Assembly: GCA_016787345.1 (NCBI GenBank)
Contig: JAEUUU010000127.1
Coordinates: 1-43,914, forward strand
Direction: 5' to 3'
Source: Saprospiraceae bacterium
GTDB taxonomy: Bacteria > Bacteroidota > Bacteroidia > Chitinophagales > Saprospiraceae
Length of the DNA: 43,914 bases
This document shows, in pieces, positions 25,633 through 34,327 of this stretch. The notes under the pieces were generated by a model. The model ran no database searches. It worked only from the letters and a program-made list of their open reading frames with translations, and was not told the origin of the DNA. Both the position numbers and the translations under genes were made by a program. How positions within the stretch are numbered: position 1 is the stretch's first letter; each line of letters starts with the position of its first letter.

Positions 25633-25671
25633 AAAAAATCAGGTTAATTCGTTTCCGGCAAAAGACCTGAT
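25633..25671 (-). terminator. Terminator of the acetoacetyl-CoA synthetase gene
   Basis: On the minus strand ATCAGGT (plus 25665-25671) pairs with ACCTGAT (plus 25638-25644) across a 20-base loop and runs into six U residues (A25633-A25638). It lies 26 bases after the stop. Confidence 0.6.
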
Positions 25672-25697
25672 CCAAAACGCCCGGGTTGCATCATGCG

Positions 25698-27767
25698 CTA
25701 TTTTTCTCCCCAATTCAAATCCTGCGCCAGGGCAATAAAATACAACATAGCCTCCGGATTGCGCATGGAGTCGCGGTTATAGGCTTTATCGAGCGGTTTG
25801 CGCAGCAGAATTTTCTTAACCGGCGTCTCCATTTTTTTACCCGAGATCGTGTAGGGAATATCTGGCGCCGAGATGATGTCGTCGGGGACGTGCCGCGGAC
25901 TGTAAGCCGTCCGGAGTGTGCTCCGGATTTTGTTTTTAAGCGTATCGTCCAATGCCACGTCTGGCGCGAGCAGTACAAAAAGCGGCATCCAGTCGGTTCC
26001 GTCGTTGCGTTCAAGATTGACGATAAGGCTGTCGCGCAGTTCGGGCAACTGGTCGAGCGCCCGGTAAATTTCTGCTGTTCCGATCCGGACGCCCTGCCGG
26101 TTGAGCGTGGCGTCCGAGCGACCAAGAATCACCACGGTGCCGCGTTCGGTCAGGCGTATCCAGTCGCCATGACGCCAAACACCCGGCCATTGTTCAAAAT
26201 AACTGGATCGGTACTTCACACCGTCAGGGTCGTTCCAGAAATATACCGGCATGGAGGGCATGGCTTTGGTGACGACCATTTCGCCTACTTCGCCCACCGG
26301 GAGCGGGTGGCCGTCTTCGTCCCAGGCCTCCATGGCGCAACCCAGGCAAATACACTGAATCTCGCCCTGCCAAACCGGCAACAAGGGGCAGCCGCCCACC
26401 CAGGCCGTACACACGTCGGTACCACCGGCCATAGAGGAAAGCCAGATTTTGTCGCCGATATTTTGATACACCCAATCGAACGCTTCGGGCGGCAATGGAG
26501 AGCCGGTAGAGCCGATGGAGCGTATCGCACGGAGATCAAATTGCTGCCCGGGCGCCAGCCCCGCCTTGCGGCAACTCACCAGAAATGGCGCACTGGTGCC
26601 GAAATGCGTTATGCCGGTCTCCTCGGCCAATGCCCACAAGGCATTCAGGTCCGGGTATCCCGGGCTTCCGTCGTACAGCACGATGGTGGCGCCGGTGAGC
26701 AGGGCGCCAACGGTAAAATTCCACATCATCCAACCGGTGGTGGAATACCAGAAGAAGCGCTCTCCCGGATGCACGTCGTTGTGTAAATGCAGGTACTTGA
26801 GGTGTTCGAGCAGATTTCCGCCATGCGAATGGGTGATGGCTTTGGGAACGCCCGTGGTGCCCGACGAGTATAAAATCCAGATAGGGTGGGAGAAGGGCAG
26901 GGCTGCAAACTCCTGAATGCTGTTTCTCGGAGCACTTTTCAGGGCATCTTCCCAGACAATGGCGTTCGGGAAATCCTCGGCGCGCATGTTTTCATTCAAA
27001 TACGGGACAAGCACCAGTTTTTCAACCGTTGGCAGCAATTGAAGCAATTCCCGGACGGTTTCCGATTTATCGAAAGATTTTCCGCCGTAGCCATATCCGT
27101 CGCAGGCAATCAGAATGCGCGGCTCGATCTGGGCAAATCGGTCTGCAACGCTCGCTGCGCCAAAGTCCGGCGAGCAACTCGACCATACCGCTCCGATGCT
27201 CATACAGGCCAAAACCGCCACCACGGCGTGCGGGCTGTTGGGTAAAAAAGCGGCAACCCGATCGCCTGCCCGGATGCCTTGTTCGCTGAGCCAGGCAGCG
27301 AAACTGGCCGTCTGACATTCCAGATCGGACCAGGATATTTCCTGCGTAGGTTTTTGTTCGTTTTTATAAAGTATGGCCGGCCGGGAATTGCTTTTTTGGC
27401 GGAAAACATGGTCGGCATAGTTGAGTTTAACACCGGAAAACCACTGGTTGGCCGGCATGCCGGCGCCCCGCAAGACGCTGGAATAGGGCGAGCAACTTTT
27501 TACACCGAAATATTGCCAGATGCTTTCCCAGAATTCAGCCGGTCGGTCGGTCGACCATTCCCACAATGCGCGATAAAGCCCCTCGGCATGCCGAAAGTCG
27601 AATTGCTGTGGATCAAAAACATCCTGCCCTGTTTCCTTTCGGAAAAAATCAGGCTGAATTGTTTTTGATAACCAGACAAGATATTGAGCCAAATGGCTCT
27701 GCTGCATGCCTTCCTTGGTCGGTTGCCACAGCAACCTGGGCGTAGTTTCGTGCCTTTCTGCCTCCAT
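25698..27767 (-). CDS. Acetoacetyl-CoA synthetase (acetoacetate-CoA ligase)
   Basis: A 689-aa ANL-superfamily enzyme that activates acetoacetate to acetoacetyl-CoA via an acyl-adenylate. The AMP-binding loop is LYSSGTTGVPKAITHSHGG; further blocks are GWMMWNFTVGALLTGATIVLYDGSPGYPD and the C-terminal lysine region TISGKKMETPVKKIL. The N-terminal LWQPTKEGMQQSHLAQYLVWL and the LNYADHVF segment fit acetoacetyl- rather than acetyl-CoA synthetases. The length is slightly above the usual 650-660. A role in using acetoacetate from tyrosine breakdown or ketone bodies is inferred from hmgA nearby. Confidence 0.92.
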   Translation of the reverse strand: MEAERHETTPRLLWQPTKEGMQQSHLAQYLVWLSKTIQPDFFRKETGQDVFDPQQFDFRHAEGLYRALWEWSTDRPAEFWESIWQYFGVKSCSPYSSVLRGAGMPANQWFSGVKLNYADHVFRQKSNSRPAILYKNEQKPTQEISWSDLECQTASFAAWLSEQGIRAGDRVAAFLPNSPHAVVAVLACMSIGAVWSSCSPDFGAASVADRFAQIEPRILIACDGYGYGGKSFDKSETVRELLQLLPTVEKLVLVPYLNENMRAEDFPNAIVWEDALKSAPRNSIQEFAALPFSHPIWILYSSGTTGVPKAITHSHGGNLLEHLKYLHLHNDVHPGERFFWYSTTGWMMWNFTVGALLTGATIVLYDGSPGYPDLNALWALAEETGITHFGTSAPFLVSCRKAGLAPGQQFDLRAIRSIGSTGSPLPPEAFDWVYQNIGDKIWLSSMAGGTDVCTAWVGGCPLLPVWQGEIQCICLGCAMEAWDEDGHPLPVGEVGEMVVTKAMPSMPVYFWNDPDGVKYRSSYFEQWPGVWRHGDWIRLTERGTVVILGRSDATLNRQGVRIGTAEIYRALDQLPELRDSLIVNLERNDGTDWMPLFVLLAPDVALDDTLKNKIRSTLRTAYSPRHVPDDIISAPDIPYTISGKKMETPVKKILLRKPLDKAYNRDSMRNPEAMLYFIALAQDLNWGEK

Positions 27768-27860
27768 CGCGATATTCTTTGTTAATCTTGACGAACCGGA
27801 TTCTAATTTCGCGACAAATTCCGGCGATTCTGCCGAATTAAAGAAACAAAAAATTCAGTT

Positions 27861-29441
27861 ATGCGTGCCTTTTCCGCAATTGCTATTTTTTTCTTCACGC
27901 TACTATTCGCGGCCTGCGACACTGCCCGGCCCGCGGCAAAGTCCGGCGGAGACGACGGACTGATCGAAGTGGTGTTTTTACAGATGAACGATGTGTATGA
28001 AATTTCGCCCATGCCTTCCGACAACTCGGGCGGATTGGCGCGTGTGGCGACCGTCAGAAAGGAATTGCTCGCCAAAAATCCGAATGTGATTACGGTGCTG
28101 GCCGGTGATTTTATCAGCCCTTCGGTTATCGGTACGCTGAAATATGATGGAAAACGCATCCGGGGCAAACACATGGTCGAAACGCTCAATACACTGGGGC
28201 TCGACTGGGTTGTTTTTGGCAACCACGAGTTCGACTACGACGACCAGGCCGATTTGCAGGCCAGGCTCGATGAATCGAAATTCAGCTGGCTCGGCGCCAA
28301 TGTGCGTATGAAAAATGCCGACGGCTCTCAAAGCACTTTTTACAAAAACGTTGACGGCAATAAATTAAACTGCGCCGACAACGTGGTGTACACCCTCCGC
28401 GACGCCGACGGCACAACCTTCAATCTCGGTATGTTTGGCGTACTGATCGGCACCGGACGAAAACCTTGGGTGACGTATACCGATCCGGTTTCCACGGCCA
28501 CGCTGCATTATAACGACCTGAAAACCAGAGCCGACGTTGTTGTCGGTCTTACCCACCTCGATGTGGCCGACGACCTCAGACTTGCCTCGATGCTGCCGGC
28601 AGTACCGCTCATCATGGGCGGGCACGACCATACCAACATGCTGCGGCGCTCCGGCAACACGGTGGTGGCCAAAGCCGACGCCAACGCCCGGACCGTATAC
28701 ATACACACCCTTCGATATAATACCCGCACGAAAAAAGCCACCGTCACTTCGCAGTTGCGCACCATCGACGGCAGTATTGCCGATGAGCCTGCCACCGCGG
28801 CGGTCGTAGCCAAATGGGAGAAGATCAAAAACGAATCGCTTGCCAGTTCGGGCTTCGACCCCAATAAAAAAGTTACCGAGTTGAAACAACCGCTCGACTG
28901 CCGCGAAGTAATCGTGCGCATGCAGCAAGCGCCTGCCGGCCAGATGATTACGGCCGCGATGTTGTCGGTGGCGCGTACCCAACCCGTTTGCGCCCTGCTG
29001 AACGGCGGCTCCATCCGCGTTGATGATGTGCTGAGCGGCACGCTGACCGAGCTGGACATCGTCAGAATGCTGCCCTTTGGCGGCGGCCTGTCGGAGGTTG
29101 AAATGAAAGGTTCGCTGCTGCGAAAAACCCTCGATGCCGGCTGGTCGAATCAGGGGAACGGCGGCTACCTGCATTGGGCCGGCGTGAAAAAAGACGAAGC
29201 GAAAAAACAATGGCTGGTCGGCGATAAAATACTCGACGACACCATGGTCTACCGCGTCATTCTGCCCGATTTTCTGCTCACCGGCAATGAGCAGAACATG
29301 GCATTCCTCAAAACGGCAATCGATGCCGATGGAAAGAGCAGTAACCCTGAAATTATGAAGGTGGTGAAGCCCAATCCCAATGACAAGAGTGATCTGCGCA
29401 ACGACATTCGTTTGGCGCTGATCGACTATTTGAGGCCCTGA
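27861..29441 (+). CDS. Lipoprotein 5'-nucleotidase / metallophosphatase (UshA-like)
   Basis: A 526-aa protein. The signal sequence ends in a lipobox (LLFAAC, C19), so it is probably anchored in a membrane on the periplasmic or surface side. The N-terminal metallophosphatase domain has LQMNDVYE, AGDFISPS, GNHEFDYD, GLTHLD and GGHDH motifs. The C-terminal 5'-nucleotidase domain has NGGSIRVD and PFGGGLSEVEMKG. Such enzymes remove phosphate from nucleotides or related esters to scavenge phosphate and nucleosides. The lack of the usual DxH in the first motif (MNDVYE) may mark a subfamily difference. It is divergent from the acetoacetyl-CoA synthetase gene. Confidence 0.88.
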   Translation: MRAFSAIAIFFFTLLFAACDTARPAAKSGGDDGLIEVVFLQMNDVYEISPMPSDNSGGLARVATVRKELLAKNPNVITVLAGDFISPSVIGTLKYDGKRIRGKHMVETLNTLGLDWVVFGNHEFDYDDQADLQARLDESKFSWLGANVRMKNADGSQSTFYKNVDGNKLNCADNVVYTLRDADGTTFNLGMFGVLIGTGRKPWVTYTDPVSTATLHYNDLKTRADVVVGLTHLDVADDLRLASMLPAVPLIMGGHDHTNMLRRSGNTVVAKADANARTVYIHTLRYNTRTKKATVTSQLRTIDGSIADEPATAAVVAKWEKIKNESLASSGFDPNKKVTELKQPLDCREVIVRMQQAPAGQMITAAMLSVARTQPVCALLNGGSIRVDDVLSGTLTELDIVRMLPFGGGLSEVEMKGSLLRKTLDAGWSNQGNGGYLHWAGVKKDEAKKQWLVGDKILDDTMVYRVILPDFLLTGNEQNMAFLKTAIDADGKSSNPEIMKVVKPNPNDKSDLRNDIRLALIDYLRP

Positions 29442-29518
29442 GCGGCGAGAAAAAGCCGGCAGTGGGTGAATTGTGGGATAAAATGCGTTGAAAACACAAC
29501 AATTTTTTAACCGGCTTC

Positions 29519-29547
29519 TTTGACGATGCAAACTTTCCCTACTTTTG
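29519..29547 (+). promoter_or_regulatory. Candidate promoter (TTTG ... TACTTTTG) for the TPR gene
   Basis: TTTG is at 29519-29522 and TACTTTTG at 29540-29547, 17 bases apart, slightly tighter than usual. It leads to the ATG at 29611 with a leader of roughly 55 bases. Confidence 0.5.
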
Positions 29548-29610
29548 CGGGCCTTTTTGGTCAACGACTGAAAAGCAACGAAATTAACCTTTAATTTTTG
29601 AGTAAACACA

Positions 29611-30303
29611 ATGGCAAAACGCAAAGTCGACCAGACGGAAATCATCGAAGAAATTCAGGAAGTGCAGGCGCCTTCCCAGCCGTTTTGGGAAAAATATCAA
29701 AACTACCTGGTGTACGTCATCGGTGCAATTGCCGTATTGGCGGCTGCATGGTGGGGTTATAAAAGCCTGGTCGTGGCGCCCAAACAACAGGAAGCCGTAA
29801 CGGCGATGTGGCAAGCCCAGCGCCAGTTCGAAAGCGATTCTTTCAACCTCGCCCTGAACAACCCGGGTGGCGGCGCCGATGGTTTCCTGACCATCGTAGA
29901 CAAATACAGCGGCACGCCCGCCGGCAATCTTGCCAAGTACTATGCCGGCATTTGCTACCTCAACATGGGCGATTTTGACAATGCTCAAAAATACATGGAG
30001 GAGTTTTCTCCGGAAGGCGATCTGTTGCCTACCCTGAAAAAAGGTCTGCTGGGCGACATTGCTTCCGAAAAGAAAGATTTCGGCAAAGCCCTCGACCTGT
30101 ACGAGTCGGCCAGCAACACCGGCAACAGCGACCTGCTCAAAGCATACTATTGCAAAAAACTCGCCATGCTCAACGAATTTCAGGGCAACAAAGAAGCCGC
30201 TCTGAAAGCCTACAAGCGTTATAAAACAGAGTTTCCCAACCAGAACAGCAACGAATGGCAGCAGGTTGATAAATACATTTATCGACTGGGCGGCGGTCAG
30301 TAA
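29611..30303 (+). CDS. Single-pass membrane TPR protein
   Basis: A 230-aa protein. The N-terminus is cytoplasmic and acidic, followed by one membrane helix at about 31-53 (NYLVYVIGAIAVLAAAWWGY) and about four tetratricopeptide-like repeats (AKYYAGICYLNMGDFDNAQKYMEE is the clearest). The topology recalls the YfgM-like family, which assists SecYEG or periplasmic chaperones; that role is only an analogy. A strong terminator follows, so it is probably monocistronic. Confidence 0.85.
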   Translation: MAKRKVDQTEIIEEIQEVQAPSQPFWEKYQNYLVYVIGAIAVLAAAWWGYKSLVVAPKQQEAVTAMWQAQRQFESDSFNLALNNPGGGADGFLTIVDKYSGTPAGNLAKYYAGICYLNMGDFDNAQKYMEEFSPEGDLLPTLKKGLLGDIASEKKDFGKALDLYESASNTGNSDLLKAYYCKKLAMLNEFQGNKEAALKAYKRYKTEFPNQNSNEWQQVDKYIYRLGGGQ

Positions 30304-30329
30304 ACCACTGATTTCGTTACTTAAAAGTT

Positions 30330-30366
30330 AAAGCCGGATGGCGTCACCAGACACCATCCGGCTTTT
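30330..30366 (+). terminator. Rho-independent terminator of the TPR gene
   Basis: A perfect 12-bp stem (AAAGCCGGATGG with CCATCCGGCTTT) encloses a 12-base loop and is followed by TTTTG. It lies 26 bases after the stop. Confidence 0.85.
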
Positions 30367-30472
30367 GCGTTTTGGGTGTAATTAACTAAAAAAACAGGGC
30401 CCTGAGGACAAAATTGCCCCTATCGCATTGGCTTTCAGTCAAAAAGGTGTGGCGGTGTATCAAAAATGCACT

Positions 30473-30480
30473 TACCTTTG
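30473..30480 (+). promoter_or_regulatory. Candidate -7 element (TACCTTTG) for the PorE-like gene
   Basis: An exact TAnnTTTG match lies about 170 bases before the ATG, implying an unusually long leader. No -33 element at the usual spacing is visible. Confidence 0.4.
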
Positions 30481-30649
30481 TGGCGTCCCTTTTCAAAAGA
30501 TGGTCTCTCCACTATCCTGATTCACGGCAATTCAGGCCCAATTGGCATGAATTGGCTCGTAATCGGGCCTTTTGGCCAATCCCCCTGGCCGGAGGTATTT
30601 TCACAACAATTGCTTCTTAACCGCTTTCATTGGCAAAACAATACCGCTT

Positions 30650-33600
30650 ATGAACTTCATTATTCGTGGCGTAGCGCTTATCGCCGTCTTATTCAGCGCC
30701 GCTACCTGGTTGCCGGCACAAAACCCGGCTGTTCAGGACGATTTGCTGCGCGCCGACAAACAGTTCGACCTTTATGCCTACAACATCGCGCGCAGCAGTT
30801 ATGAAAAGGTCTTGCAGGCCGACCCCTACAATGCCCGCGCATTGGCCCGAATTGCCGATTGCTATGTGCAAACCAACCGCCCGGAAGACGCCCTTCCTTT
30901 TTACGAACGCGCTACCAGCGCCCCGGGTATGGACCCCGATGTGATGCTGCGCTACGGCAAAGCCCTGATGATGACCGGTGATTACGTCACCGCAAAAACC
31001 TGGTTCCAGTTTTATGGCGAGGGCAACCCGACCGTGGGCCAGCACTTCTCTCAAATGTGCGATTACGCGATCTCCGCTTCCAATAAAGAAGCGTTGTACG
31101 TGCCTCGACTCGAAAACCTGAACACCGATGCTGCCGACTATGCACCCGCTTTTTATGGCACTAAAATAGTGTACAACTCGGCCCGAACCGACCTTAAACG
31201 CAAAACAAACCCGAAGTCGACTGCCGACTGGACGGGCGGCAGCGCCACCAACCAGCCGTTTATTACGCAGCGCAGCACGACCGATGGCGCTTTGCAAAAA
31301 CCTGAATTTTTGCGCAGCGACCTGCAAAATACCTGGAACGAAGGCCCGGTCAGTTTCTCTGCCGATGGCAAAAAAGTCGTTTTCAGTCGCAACAACTACA
31401 TCAATGGCGCCCGGCAAATTGCTGAAAAGGGCCTGACCATGAGCCTCTACACCGCGGATGTCGACAACGGTGAGTGGAAAAATATCCGTGCATTCCCCTA
31501 CAACGGTTCCGATTACGGGACCGGCTTCCCCTGCCTGTCGTCCGACGGCAATACTCTGTGGTTTGCCAGCAACCGCCCCGACGGCCTCGGCGGCTGGGAT
31601 ATTTATGTGAGCGAGTGGACCGGCACGACCTGGTCGGCGCCTAGTAATATGGGCGCGCCGCTGAATACCGCCGGCAATGAAATCACGCCTTTTATCGCGG
31701 GCGACAACCTGTATTTCAGCTCCGATTACCATCGCGGCCTTGGAGGTATGGACGTCTTTCGCGCCGAATTACAGGGCTGGCAGGTAAATAATATTTTTCA
31801 CCTGGGTCCGGGCGTCAACTCTCCCCGCGACGACTACGGCTTTATTTTCGATGCCTCCGAAAATATCGGTTATTTCACCAGCAACCGCCCGGAAGGCGTT
31901 GGTAATGAGGACATTTGGCAAATAAAAAAGAAACTGGATGAATTCGTAATCACGGTCGTCGACGAATACCGCACACCGATTGCCAATGCTGAAATCGACT
32001 TCACCGCTTGCGGCGCCGGGGTGATGCGTACTAATGCCCTGGGACAGTACAGTTTTGCCGTTTCGTCAGGACAGGCGGATTGCAATGCTGCCGTGAAAAA
32101 ATACGGGTACCAATCCACGGATATTCAGATTCGTTCGGCCGGCAAAAAGAACCTGACTGTTACACTGAATACACTTCCAGCCTACGCCGAGCCCGAGCCA
32201 ACCGCTGCATCGGCGCAACTCAGTTCGCGTGCAGGGATTCCGGCGCAAAGCCCGGCTACGTATTCAACGCCGCTTGCCACCCCTGCTGCCGATGCGATGG
32301 TCAACCACTCGCTGAACCTGTACGATGCCGTCGGCCGGCCGCTGACCAACGCTACGGTCGATCTGAGTACCTGCGGCCTGGGCAATATGACGACCGACGC
32401 AACGGGTTCGCTGTATTTTCAGTTGCCGGCAGGAACTACATGTTGTCTGGTGGTACAAAAACCGGGTTATGAAGAAGCCGTAATTCCGATCACTTCCAGC
32501 AGTTCGGGCGAAAAATCGGTGTCGTTGAGCCCGCTTAACTCACCTGTCGTGCCGATACAAGCCGGTAAAGCTGGTACTTACACCGGTACGATCCTGGATG
32601 CAGAAACCATGAACGATGTAGAGGGCGTGACCGTCCGTGCGCAAAAACTGCCGAACGGCCAGATCATGTCGACCACCAGCAACAACCTGGGCCGGTATAT
32701 CTTCAATCTGGAAGCCGGCGGTTATTATCAGTTTACGTATTTGAAGAAGGGCTATCAGCAGGAGGTGATGAATTACCTCATCAGCGTAAACAACACGGCC
32801 CGTACGATCACGCACGTCATTCTTCAACCCGGAACCGGAACGAGCACTGCCGCTGCTACGGCCCCGGCGCAATACACGACCCCCACAAGCGTGTCGCCGA
32901 CCCGCCTGATGGCGCCGCAAACGACCGCCGTACCCGCTGCGCCGGCAACACCTACCTTCGATGGCTATGCTGTTCAGCTGGCCGCCCAGCCCACGCCGTT
33001 TACCGATGCCGACATGAAAAAGTACCAATCCTTGTCGTCGATGGGCAACCTGTACACCGTGCAGGATGAAAAGATGAGCCGGCTGCGCCTTGGCGTCTTT
33101 GCCAATAAAGCCGATGCCGACGCGGCCAACAAACAGGCGCAACTGACAGCCAAAGGCTCTTTTGTCGTACCCGAGAAAAAAGCAGAAGAGGCCCTTAAAG
33201 TGTCTTCTCAGACGCTTGCAGCGACGCCTGCCGAATACAATACCATTGCTGCCAAAGGCGGCGGCAAGGGCGCCCCGGTAGTCGGTACACAGCCCCTGAG
33301 CGCAGCGCCGGTCGCTACCCCTGCGCCGGTGGTCAACCCGATCCGTTATGCCGTACAAATTGCGTCGCTTTCGACCAACAAGTCGGTCGATCTGAATGAA
33401 TTCTCCTCTTTGTCGAGCCTCGGCAACGTGTATATGAAGCCGGAAAACGAAATGCTCAAAATCCGCGTAGGTATCTGGGAGCAACACGCCGACGCAGAAG
33501 AAGCCCAGCAACAGATCGTCCAGCGCGGCTTTAAAGACGCCATTATCGTCACGGAAAAAGCCTCCGACCCCTCGCTTCAGAACTTTTTCATCTCGTCTGT

Positions 33601-34036
33601 CAACGTCAGCGGCGATGCCCCGGCCCAGTACAGCGCCCCTGCTTCCACGACGCCGAAATCGGCCAAAATGGCCGGAGCAACACCAGCCATCCAAATTGCA
33701 CCCGGACAGTCGGCCAAGTCGGCGCCAACCGCCGTTCCTGCCAATTACACCCTGGCGCCACCCGCTTCGGCGCTCTCTGCCGAAGGTACGCAATACCTCA
33801 TCCGGGTATGCCTGATGAACGATCTGGACAATTTTGACCCCAAATCGATCCAGGGCGTTGGCGGAAAACAGGAGCGTTGGCCCATCGCCGAGAGCGGCGC
33901 CACGGCCATTATGCTGACCGGCTACACCGAACTCGAATCGGCGCTCACCGCGCTTTATCGCCTGCGCGAGCGCAGTTTCCCCGACGCCTATTTGCTGCGT
34001 CAGGAGAACGGTGAGATGAAGAAGTTGCGGTATTGA
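30650..34036 (+). CDS. PorE-like TPR/PD40 envelope protein with SPOR-like C-terminal repeats
   Basis: A 1128-aa exported protein; start at ATG 30650, giving the signal peptide MNFIIRGVALIAVLFSAATW. In order: TPR-like helices (about 25-140), PD40 beta-propeller blades (about 230-425; LSSDGNTLWFASNRPDGLGGWDIY, then GYFTSNRPEGVGNEDIW), three carboxypeptidase-regulatory-like folds (about 430-505, 550-625, 640-725), then three SPOR-like domains (about 772-845, 898-970, 1046-1128), two with clear YAVQLA/YAVQIA...LGVF/VGIW...ADA signatures, separated by Ala/Pro/Thr-rich linkers. TPR-PD40-CpcReg is the layout of T9SS-associated PorE, but that protein ends in OmpA. SPOR domains also bind peptidoglycan, so a cell-wall anchoring role is inferred. 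Confidence 0.85.
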   Translation: MNFIIRGVALIAVLFSAATWLPAQNPAVQDDLLRADKQFDLYAYNIARSSYEKVLQADPYNARALARIADCYVQTNRPEDALPFYERATSAPGMDPDVMLRYGKALMMTGDYVTAKTWFQFYGEGNPTVGQHFSQMCDYAISASNKEALYVPRLENLNTDAADYAPAFYGTKIVYNSARTDLKRKTNPKSTADWTGGSATNQPFITQRSTTDGALQKPEFLRSDLQNTWNEGPVSFSADGKKVVFSRNNYINGARQIAEKGLTMSLYTADVDNGEWKNIRAFPYNGSDYGTGFPCLSSDGNTLWFASNRPDGLGGWDIYVSEWTGTTWSAPSNMGAPLNTAGNEITPFIAGDNLYFSSDYHRGLGGMDVFRAELQGWQVNNIFHLGPGVNSPRDDYGFIFDASENIGYFTSNRPEGVGNEDIWQIKKKLDEFVITVVDEYRTPIANAEIDFTACGAGVMRTNALGQYSFAVSSGQADCNAAVKKYGYQSTDIQIRSAGKKNLTVTLNTLPAYAEPEPTAASAQLSSRAGIPAQSPATYSTPLATPAADAMVNHSLNLYDAVGRPLTNATVDLSTCGLGNMTTDATGSLYFQLPAGTTCCLVVQKPGYEEAVIPITSSSSGEKSVSLSPLNSPVVPIQAGKAGTYTGTILDAETMNDVEGVTVRAQKLPNGQIMSTTSNNLGRYIFNLEAGGYYQFTYLKKGYQQEVMNYLISVNNTARTITHVILQPGTGTSTAAATAPAQYTTPTSVSPTRLMAPQTTAVPAAPATPTFDGYAVQLAAQPTPFTDADMKKYQSLSSMGNLYTVQDEKMSRLRLGVFANKADADAANKQAQLTAKGSFVVPEKKAEEALKVSSQTLAATPAEYNTIAAKGGGKGAPVVGTQPLSAAPVATPAPVVNPIRYAVQIASLSTNKSVDLNEFSSLSSLGNVYMKPENEMLKIRVGIWEQHADAEEAQQQIVQRGFKDAIIVTEKASDPSLQNFFISSVNVSGDAPAQYSAPASTTPKSAKMAGATPAIQIAPGQSAKSAPTAVPANYTLAPPASALSAEGTQYLIRVCLMNDLDNFDPKSIQGVGGKQERWPIAESGATAIMLTGYTELESALTALYRLRERSFPDAYLLRQENGEMKKLRY

Positions 34037-34051
34037 GCAGTTTATTGTGAA

Positions 34052-34249
34052 TATTTCACGCAAAGTCGCAATGAGGCTGTCTCATAAGTCGGGCCCGCCC
34101 AAAATCGTAGAAATATTATTTCACGCAAAGTCGCAAAGCGCGCAAAGAATTTGCTCCTTGGCGGCCTTTGCGGCTTTGCGTGAAACTTTATTCGCCAAGG
34201 TTCCTGGGTGCTCAGACTTATGAGACAGCCTCTTTGCGGCTTTTAGTGA
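34052..34249. mobile_element. Nested palindromic repeat element, possible MITE
   Basis: Perfect 18-bp inverted repeats (GAGGCTGTCTCATAAGTC, 34073-34090 and 34215-34232) bound a 160-bp core with no open gene. Inside, TTTCACGCAAAGTCGCAAAG (34119-34138) pairs with 34166-34185 (one mismatch). Outside, a second exact copy of TATTTCACGCAAAGTCGCAA (34052-34071) abuts the left end, and a similar inverted sequence (34233-34249) abuts the right end. This looks like one palindrome interrupted by another element that carries the same palindrome. No target-site duplication or transposase is seen. Confidence 0.7.
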
Positions 34250-34327
34250 CTCTTTTTTGACGAAGTTGGATAGAGGGCTATTTGTTTTTTGAACAGTCAA
34301 GTCGGACAAAATGAAATCGGCGGGAGA

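Larger units (their letters stand above)
30304..30649 (+). other. Intergenic region: terminator, promoter and long leader
   Basis: This 346-base gap holds the terminator of the TPR gene (30330-30366), a 10-bp palindrome CAGGGCCCTG (30395-30404), a -7 element (30473-30480) and about 160 bases of leader before the PorE-like gene. The open frames in it show no protein-like features. I see no recognised riboswitch. Confidence 0.6.

Noticed and set aside
30414-30620. 68-aa frame between the TPR gene and the PorE-like gene
   Set aside because: It spans the -7 element and leader, has no start signal or protein-like pattern, and ends before the real ATG.
34121-34309. 62-aa open frame in the palindromic element
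   Set aside because: It is a translation of the repeat itself (KAAKAAKEQ-like) with no gene signals.
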